Below, piece by piece: positions 6,904 through 11,117 of a stretch of 11,117 bases of DNA. The notes under the pieces are model-generated. The model worked only from the letters and a program-made list of their open reading frames with translations, had not been told where the DNA came from and searched no databases. The stretch's first letter is position 1. Each line of letters begins with the position of its first letter. Origin of the DNA: JAYEJW01 sp034716535 (GTDB taxonomy: Bacteria > Pseudomonadota > Gammaproteobacteria > Chromatiales > Chromatiaceae); NCBI GenBank assembly GCA_034716535.1, contig JAYEJW010000302.1, positions 1 through 11,117 on the forward strand. Reading direction: 5' to 3'. The translations under genes were made by a program, and so were the position numbers.

Positions 6904-8002
6904 TCATAGTCCGCTCTTCAAGCTGGCCTCGATGAAGGGATCCAGATTCCCGTCCAGCACCGATTGCGTGTTGCCGATCTCAACGTTGGTGCGCAGGTCC
7001 TTGATCCGCGACTGATCGAGCACGTAGGAGCGGATCTGACTGCCCCAGCCGATGTCGGACTTGGTGTCCTCCACGGCCTGTTGATCCGCCTGCCGCTTCT
7101 GCATCTCCAGCTCATAGAGCTTGGCCTTGAGCTGCTTCATGGCCGTTGCCTTGTTCTTGTGCTGGCTGCGGTCGTTCTGGCACTGCACCACGATGCCGGT
7201 CGGATTGTGCGTGATGCGCACCGCCGATTCGGTGCGGTTGACATGTTGACCACCCGCGCCGCTCGCACGGTAGACGTCGATACGCAGGTCCGCCGGGTTG
7301 ATATCGATGTCCACGTCGTCGTCCACCTCGGGTGAGACGAAGACGGCGGCGAATGAGGTGTGTCGGCGGTTTCCGGAGTCGAAGGGCGATTTGCGCACCA
7401 GGCGATGCACGCCGATCTCCGTGCGCAGCCAGCCAAAGGCGTATTCGCCGTCGACCTTGACGGTCGCGCTCTTGATGCCGGCCACCTCGCCGGGGGACAC
7501 CTCGATCAGCTCGGTCTTGAAACCACGCCGCTCTCCCCAGCGCAGGTACATGCGCAGCAGCATCTCCGCCCAATCCTGGGCCTCGGTACCGCCGGAGCCG
7601 GCCTGTATGTCGAGGAAGGCGTTCTTCTCATCCATCGGGCCCGCGAACATGCGGCGAAACTCGAGCTCGCCGACGCTGCCCTCCTGCTCGTCCAGGTCCG
7701 CCGCGACGGCGTCGACCGTGTCGTCGTCCCCCTCCTCGGCGGCCATGGACAAGAGATCGGCGGCGTCCGCCAGTCCCGTCTCCAATCTGTCCAGATTGAC
7801 CACGACCGCCTCGAGCGAGGCCCGCTCCTTGCCCAGGGCCTGCGCCCGGTCGGGGTCGTTCCAGATGTCGGGGTCTTCGAGCTCCCGCAAGACCTCGGTC
7901 AGGCGGTCTTTCTTCTCGGCGTAGTCAAAGATACCCCCTAAGGGACGCCACGCGCCCCTTGAGGTCGCCGATTCTCGAGACGATGGGATTGATGTCCTGC
8001 AT
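6904..8002 (-). CDS. prfB: Peptide chain release factor 2 (RF2), expressed by programmed +1 frameshift
   Basis: Class I release factor that recognises UGA and UAA and triggers peptidyl-tRNA hydrolysis. Translation starts at ATG 8002, preceded by a strong GGAGGTG site, reads 25 codons (MQDINPIVSRIGDLKGRVAS, then LRGYL), meets an in-frame TGA at 7927-7925, and shifts +1 so that the next residue is Asp from GAC at 7926-7924. The joined product is 365 residues, the same length as E. coli RF2. The SPF stop-codon recognition tripeptide is at 205-207 and the catalytic GGQ at 250-252. Residue 246 is Ala, the usual residue, not the Thr found in E. coli K-12. The C-terminal frame alone stays open upstream to a GTG at 8091, giving a false 395-residue product that should not be used. 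The gene itself ends in TGA. lysS follows 19 bases downstream. Autoregulation is expected: low RF2 slows reading of the internal TGA and favours the shift. Confidence 0.98.
7924..7939 (-). promoter_or_regulatory. prfB programmed +1 frameshift site
   Basis: The site reads AGGGGGTATCTTTGAC on the leftward strand. It contains the internal Shine-Dalgarno-like AGGGGG (7939-7934), the slippery CTT codon (7930-7928), the in-frame TGA stop (7927-7925) and the following C. The 3-base spacing from AGGGGG to CTT is the same as in E. coli. The peptidyl tRNA-Leu slips from CTT to TTT and the ribosome continues at GAC. All known elements are intact, so the site is expected to work. Confidence 0.97.
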
Positions 8003-8160
8003 AGACACCTCCAAACGCGAAAAACAGCAAATAATAACGGAGAACGATGCGGATATGGAAGCACGGATTCGATGGGCTCGCTCCCCTGCACACGAGGCTG
8101 AACATCCCGTCTGCTCGTCTATACTTCAGTCAAGCCAATCGAAACGCTCCGACCCCCATC
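8003..8160. promoter_or_regulatory. Divergent spacer between prfB and the RAYT gene
   Basis: Leftward, TATTAT (8036 to 8031) is a plausible -10 for the prfB-lysS operon. It lies 28 bases before the start codon, and its -35 (TCCATA, 8059 to 8054, 17-base spacer) is poor. GGAGGTG, 4 to 5 bases before ATG 8002, is the prfB ribosome site. Rightward, TATACT (8120-8125) is a good -10 for the RAYT gene, about 36 bases before its ATG, with a weak -35 CTGAAC (8098-8103, 16-base spacer). No ribosome site is obvious before the RAYT start. Confidence 0.45.
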
Positions 8161-8880
8161 ATGGCCCGCCTTCCCCGCTTCGTTCTGCCCGGCTACCCCC
8201 AACACGTGATTCAGCGCGGCAACAACCGTCAGCGCATCCTGATCGACGAGACCGACTATTGGTTCCTTTGGGAGAAGCTGCTGGCCGCGGCAGCGAAGTT
8301 CGGCTGTGACCTGCATGCCTACGTGCTCATGCCCAATCACTTCCATCTCCTGCTTACACCCTGGGAGGAAGACGGCATCGGAAAGCTGATGCAGTACGTA
8401 GGGCGCTACTACGTGCAACACTTCAACCGTCGCTACGACCGCACCGGGACCCTCTGGGAGGGACGTTACCGGGCTACCCTGCTGGACCCGAACGCCTACT
8501 TGCTGGTCTGCAGCCGCTACGTCGAGCTCAACCCGGTCCGCGCCGGCTTCGTCGGCGAGCCGGCGACGTACGCCTGGTCCAGCTACGGTCGCAACGCGGA
8601 GGGGAAAGAGGATGCGCTCGTCACCCCGCACCCGGAATACAACAAGCTCGGGCGATCACAGCGGACCCGCCAGAGCGCGTACCGCGAGACCTTCGACCAG
8701 CCTATCGATGACAGCTTGCTGGAACGGATCAGGAACGCCACCAACAAGGCCTGGGTGCTCGGAGATGAAGCCTTCTGCCGCGAAATGGAAAGACGATTGA
8801 ACCGTCGGACCTCTCCGCGTTCTCGGGGGGGCGACCGCCGATCCGCGGCTTACCGCAAGGCCGCGGCTCAGCGCGGATGA
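8161..8880 (+). CDS. REP-associated tyrosine transposase (RAYT), Y1/HUH family
   Basis: A 239-residue single-strand DNA transposase of the IS200/IS605-related Y1 family. The HUH metal site is HFH in YVLMPNHFHLLL (54-65; His60 and His62). The catalytic tyrosine is Tyr120 in SRYVELNPVRAG. The start MARLPRFVLPGYPQHVIQRGN is typical for RAYTs, which is why ATG 8161 is chosen over the longer frame from 8047. The C-terminus is basic and rich in Arg and Ser (RRLNRRTSPRSRGGDRRS), as expected for DNA binding. RAYTs are usually single-copy domesticated genes that act on REP palindromes, not self-mobile elements. I see no flanking inverted or direct repeats that would mark an insertion sequence, and no clear REP palindrome nearby. 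All catalytic residues are present, so it is probably intact. Its stop overlaps the start of the cupin gene by ATGA. Confidence 0.93.
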   Translation: MARLPRFVLPGYPQHVIQRGNNRQRILIDETDYWFLWEKLLAAAAKFGCDLHAYVLMPNHFHLLLTPWEEDGIGKLMQYVGRYYVQHFNRRYDRTGTLWEGRYRATLLDPNAYLLVCSRYVELNPVRAGFVGEPATYAWSSYGRNAEGKEDALVTPHPEYNKLGRSQRTRQSAYRETFDQPIDDSLLERIRNATNKAWVLGDEAFCREMERRLNRRTSPRSRGGDRRSAAYRKAAAQRG

Positions 8881-9260
8881 TCCGCGCGACTCCCGCGATC
8901 CTCCGCGCCGAGGAGGCGGAGGAGTTTCCTACCGAAGAGCGCTGCCACATTCGGGAGACCTGGAACCGGGACGACGACGAGGGTCTGTCCATCGCTCGAG
9001 TCCGGGTTTGCCCCGGCATCACCACCCGCCTTCACCGCTTGCGGGGAATCGCTGAGCGCTACCTCATCCTTGAAGGGCGAGGGCGCGTCGAGGTCGGCGA
9101 GCTCCAACCCGAAGTCGTCACACCGGGGGATCTAGTTTATATTCCCCCCGGCTGCACGCAGCGCATAAGCAACCTCGGGGAAGGCGATCTGCTCTTCTTT
9201 GCAGTGTGCACGCCCCGTTACGTTCCTGAGGCCTATGAGGATATGGACCCGGCCGAATGA
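8877..9260 (+). CDS. Small cupin-domain protein
   Basis: A 127-residue single-domain cupin with no signal peptide. Cupin motif 1 is PGITTRLHRLRGIAERYLIL (46-65) continuing into EGRGRVEVG. Motif 2 is PGDLVYIPPGCTQRISNLGE (83-102). Compared with the classical cupin pattern, the first HxH is H-R-L (only His53 remains) and the motif-2 histidine is replaced by Gln95, so the usual three-His metal site is not complete. I recall similar proteobacterial proteins with the same HRL and QRI pattern, so this looks like a subfamily trait and not decay. Catalytic activity is uncertain. A ligand-binding or non-canonical metal site is possible. The ATG at 8877 overlaps the RAYT stop (ATGA), implying co-transcription and coupling. 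The ribosome site is weak, which fits coupling. The alternative is an independent gene brought next to the RAYT by chance. Confidence 0.86.
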   Translation: MIRATPAILRAEEAEEFPTEERCHIRETWNRDDDEGLSIARVRVCPGITTRLHRLRGIAERYLILEGRGRVEVGELQPEVVTPGDLVYIPPGCTQRISNLGEGDLLFFAVCTPRYVPEAYEDMDPAE

Positions 9261-9342
9261 TCGAGCCCGGGAGCCCTGCAACCGCCCCGCGCTCTCGTTG
9301 AGTCGCAACAGGAGTAACCACTCGTCAGGAGAACCCCTCGCC

Positions 9343-9642
9343 ATGTCGAAGATCCACATCCGACGCGACCACCAGCTGGGCCTCACGGACGCAAAGTCCC
9401 AGGTGGAATCACTCGCCGAATCCCTCAAGAAAGAGCTGCACGCCGATTACCGCTGGAAGGGCGATCAGCTCCTGTTCCAACGCTCCGGCGCTTCCGGCAC
9501 GATCAACGTCGGCGATGATTTCATCGACCTGGACATTAAGCTCGGAATGCTGCTTTCACCGATGAAGGGGCGGATCGAGGATTCCATCCGCAGCAAACTG
9601 GACTCGATGCTAGGTTCGGCGGGCAACAGCGGTCTCGCCTGA
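9343..9642 (+). CDS. Polyhydroxyalkanoic acid (PHA) system family protein
   Basis: A 99-residue protein that matches by eye the small PHA-system (PHA granule region) family. It begins SKIHIRRDHQLGLTDAKSQV, then has an alpha/beta pattern with YRWKGDQLLFQRSGASGTI (54-72) and a C-terminal helix (IKLGMLLSPMKGRIEDSIRSKLDSML). The family is found in proteobacteria that make polyhydroxyalkanoates. Its role is uncertain and the name comes from gene neighbourhood in other genomes. No PHA synthase or phasin gene is visible here. Translation starts at ATG 9343 with AGGAG (9327-9331) 11 bases upstream. Earlier in-frame codons lack family similarity. It follows the cupin by 82 bases on the same strand, so it may be read from the same transcript. 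Confidence 0.85.
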   Translation: MSKIHIRRDHQLGLTDAKSQVESLAESLKKELHADYRWKGDQLLFQRSGASGTINVGDDFIDLDIKLGMLLSPMKGRIEDSIRSKLDSMLGSAGNSGLA

Positions 9643-9862
9643 CCAGGGAGCCCGGGCGCCGGCGCGGCTAACCGGCTATCGGCCGGCAACATCATCGGTC
9701 GCAGCCGGACAGGTTCCGACGGACGCGCAGACTACGACCCGCCAAGCGGCCTCTAACAACAAGCCCCTCGATCTCTTGTGCCTCCGACCCCATGCCCTGG
9801 TCGAGCACGCTTTCTCCGCATGAGACCTCCCCCACTTGCCCGACCGCATCCCCCATCCCGGG

Positions 9863-9891
9863 TTGAAAACAATCTGGTGTTTTTGTATATT
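9863..9891 (+). promoter_or_regulatory. Strong sigma70-type promoter for the coiled-coil gene
   Basis: TTGAAA (9863-9868, five of six bases matching TTGACA), an exact 17-base spacer, and TATATT (9886-9891, a good -10 match). It lies in an AT-rich island within GC-rich flanks. Transcription would start near 9898, giving a leader of about 149 bases before ATG 10047. Confidence 0.75.
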
Positions 9892-9983
9892 ATTATTTTC
9901 TAATCTATCTACTGCGCGTAGAGTCTTGAAGTCGCTCACCGCAAGTAAGGTTGACCCGCTGCATTGCCGTGTCGACGGTTTTT

Positions 9984-10002
9984 TCGAAAGGCATCCTTTC
10001 GA
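9984..10002 (+). other. Perfect 8-bp palindromic hairpin in the leader
   Basis: TCGAAAGG (9984-9991), a CAT loop, then CCTTTCGA (9995-10002) is a perfect 8-pair inverted repeat. A run of six T lies just before it (9979-9984, overlapping the first stem base) and no T-run follows, so it is not an intrinsic terminator for rightward transcription. It lies 44 bases before the ATG and about 86 bases into the predicted transcript, and could be a regulatory hairpin or a dimeric protein-binding site. Confidence 0.6.
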
Positions 10003-10046
10003 CCCACTCAGCAGGGCGTAGCGGGAGACTTGACGGAGAAGCGCAA

Positions 10047-10937
10047 ATGCTGAACCCAGACACCTCAATCAGCCACATCACTCAGCACCGGGTTACGTTG
10101 TCGAGACTGACCGCCAACGGCGTGTCCTCTCTCGCGCCGGACCACTCCCGCCAAGTACTACAGACCTATCTCGATTACTTTGGGGCGCAGCTATCCCGCA
10201 ACAGCGCATCTCGGGATATCGGTCTGTTGCAGGAGATGCTTCTCGAGGTCGCCCATATCGTCCGGTCGGGGACTGCCGACATCTTGACCGATGACTACGA
10301 GAACATTCTTGAGCGTCTCGTGGCGATCTATGCGCGCGGGCTGAATCAACGGGGACAGAACGCGTTCATGATCACTGCCGCAGACTATGCGGATGTGATC
10401 GAGGCCATCAGCCAGGAATATCCAGCTTATGACTACAGCGAGGCAGTCGGTCAACTGCTCTGGTATATGAGCCGCCTGTTCGGAAGAAGAAAAAGCAGCT
10501 GGAAGACCGTGTACGAGCATATTCTTTCGATGCCCGACTCCGTAGCAGCCAAGCAGCTGTTGATGCAGGCCTATTTCCTCGAGATCAACGAATGGGTCGA
10601 GTCGGGTGTCGACAACCTGTTCGAAATCCGGAGCGATCTCTACGCGAAGAAAGCCGCCCTGCTCAAGGAAGAAACGACGATTTCTCGTGAGATCGAGAAG
10701 ATGGAGCAAGCGCTGAAGGCCCGCCAGGGCAAGGGAACCGCGAGGGATCGAAACGTTGTCGACCTTGGCGAGAAAAGGAAGGAGCGGACGATCGAGACGC
10801 TGAGACGCGAGATGCAGGAGATTATCAGCGAAAAGGAAGGCAAAGAAACCATGATCGCAATGATCGAATCCGACATCCGACAATTCGAAGACAAGCTGAA
10901 AGAAGCAAAACGTGCATATTTTATCCGGCTTGTTTGA
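10047..10937 (+). CDS. Hypothetical two-part protein with C-terminal coiled coil
   Basis: A 296-residue protein that I do not recognise. There is no signal peptide or membrane helix, so it is probably cytoplasmic. Residues about 30-195 look like an all-helical domain with aromatic-rich stretches (LQTYLDYFGAQL, YDYSEAVGQLLWYMSRLFGRRK, QAYFLEINEWV). From about 195 to the end the sequence is highly charged and helical: one segment at 196-226 (KKAALLKEETTISREIEKME), a Gly/Arg-rich turn (227-236), and a second at 240-292. This pattern suits a helical hairpin or a dimerising coiled coil. No catalytic motif is seen. Translation starts at ATG 10047 with GGAG 8 to 9 bases upstream. An in-frame TTG at 9951 would place the start inside the leader and is less likely. 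It has its own strong promoter, and its Lys/Glu-rich, less GC-rich coding suggests an accessory gene, possibly acquired. An oligomerising scaffold or filament partner is a guess only. Confidence 0.8.
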   Translation: MLNPDTSISHITQHRVTLSRLTANGVSSLAPDHSRQVLQTYLDYFGAQLSRNSASRDIGLLQEMLLEVAHIVRSGTADILTDDYENILERLVAIYARGLNQRGQNAFMITAADYADVIEAISQEYPAYDYSEAVGQLLWYMSRLFGRRKSSWKTVYEHILSMPDSVAAKQLLMQAYFLEINEWVESGVDNLFEIRSDLYAKKAALLKEETTISREIEKMEQALKARQGKGTARDRNVVDLGEKRKERTIETLRREMQEIISEKEGKETMIAMIESDIRQFEDKLKEAKRAYFIRLV

Positions 10938-10948
10938 TCTAGGAGCCT

Positions 10949-10962
10949 CAGGGGAGCCCCTG
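10949..10962 (+). terminator. Possible weak terminator hairpin after the coiled-coil gene
   Basis: CAGGG (10949-10953), loop GAGC, CCCTG (10958-10962) form a compact GC-rich stem 12 bases past the stop codon. The position suits a terminator, but what follows (CGTGTTACGTCTTCCCC) is only moderately T-rich and not a proper U-tract. Confidence 0.35.
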
Positions 10963-10981
10963 CGTGTTACGTCTTCCCCTC

Positions 10982-11025
10982 CCTTGGGCGTAGTCAGCGG
11001 GCATATCCCAAGGTCCGTCAGGACC
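10982..11025 (+). other. Overlapping alternative hairpins in the right-hand non-coding end
   Basis: CCTTGGG (10982-10988) can pair with CCCAAGG (11007-11013) across an 18-base loop. GGTCC (11012-11016), loop GTCA, GGACC (11021-11025) forms a second hairpin that shares bases 11012-11013 with the first, so extending both fully is mutually exclusive. This could be part of a structured leader or small RNA for whatever lies to the right, or chance in GC-rich DNA. I see no gene in the remaining bases to 11117. Confidence 0.3.
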
Positions 11026-11117
11026 GATCTAGAGAATTTCCCTCGTAGATTCCGAGACAGAAGCGGAAAAAGATAGGCCAGTCGTCCTTTGTTATCGTGG
11101 TACGTGCAAACAATATC

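Larger units (their letters stand above)
9643..10046. other. 404-base intergenic region: GC-rich tail, AT-rich promoter island and leader
   Basis: I see no credible gene here. The first part (to about 9860) is GC-rich. It carries the hairpin CCGGC-TATCG-GCCGG (9672-9686), which could also sit inside a larger GCCGGC (9658-9663) / GCCGGC (9682-9687) stem. Neither is followed by a T-run, so termination after the PHA gene is only possible. The second part switches abruptly to an AT-rich stretch (about 9862-9910) with the promoter listed separately, then to a leader of about 150 bases before the coiled-coil gene. A 130-codon leftward frame across 10068-9676 has no recognisable protein character and is treated as chance. 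Confidence 0.6.

Noticed and set aside
8161..8880. A complete insertion sequence around the transposase
   Set aside because: No terminal inverted repeats, subterminal IS200-type ends or target duplications are visible, and the RAYT-type N-terminus argues for a domesticated gene.
9676..10068. 130-codon leftward frame across the promoter and leader region
   Set aside because: It runs antisense through a strong promoter and a palindrome. The product looks random and no ribosome site supports it.

Overview
The window is GC-rich and gene-dense, and looks like a chromosomal segment of a gammaproteobacterium. The evidence is the prfB-lysS operon, the RF2 length and frameshift site, a YgfZ protein, a RAYT transposase and a PHA-system protein. 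A sulfur-oxidising or Ectothiorhodospiraceae-like host is plausible, but that rests on a general impression of the protein sequences and not on a marker gene. Because GC is high, nearly every real gene has a long open shadow frame on the opposite strand.

Layout. Positions 1-4148 are read leftward: an RNB-family exoribonuclease (2325-4148), then a 65-codon gene (2009-2206) overlapping by ATGA a Rad50/SbcC-like ATPase with two membrane helices (108-2012), then the first 18 codons of a further gene running off the left edge (1-56). A divergent spacer (4149-4296) separates these from the rightward ygfZ (4297-5328). ygfZ converges with the leftward operon prfB-lysS (8002-5385). prfB carries the classical RF2 programmed +1 frameshift at codon 26. 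Rightward again come a RAYT/IS200-type transposase (8161-8880), a small cupin overlapping it by ATGA (8877-9260), a PHA-system protein (9343-9642), a roughly 400-base spacer with a strong sigma70-like promoter and a palindromic leader, and an unrecognised 296-residue coiled-coil protein (10047-10937). The last 180 bases are non-coding and hold several short hairpins.

How the genes work together. The middle is translation and RNA housekeeping (RF2, lysyl-tRNA synthetase, an exoribonuclease, and YgfZ for folate-dependent Fe-S protein maintenance). The two ends are more accessory. The left end has a membrane-anchored Rad50-like ATPase with a tiny partner gene and no nuclease in view. The right end has a domesticated transposase coupled to a cupin, and an orphan gene with its own AT-rich promoter. 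I see no CRISPR array, tRNA, rRNA or intact insertion sequence. The strongest candidates for undescribed biology are the ATPase/65-residue pair and the orphan coiled-coil gene with its leader.
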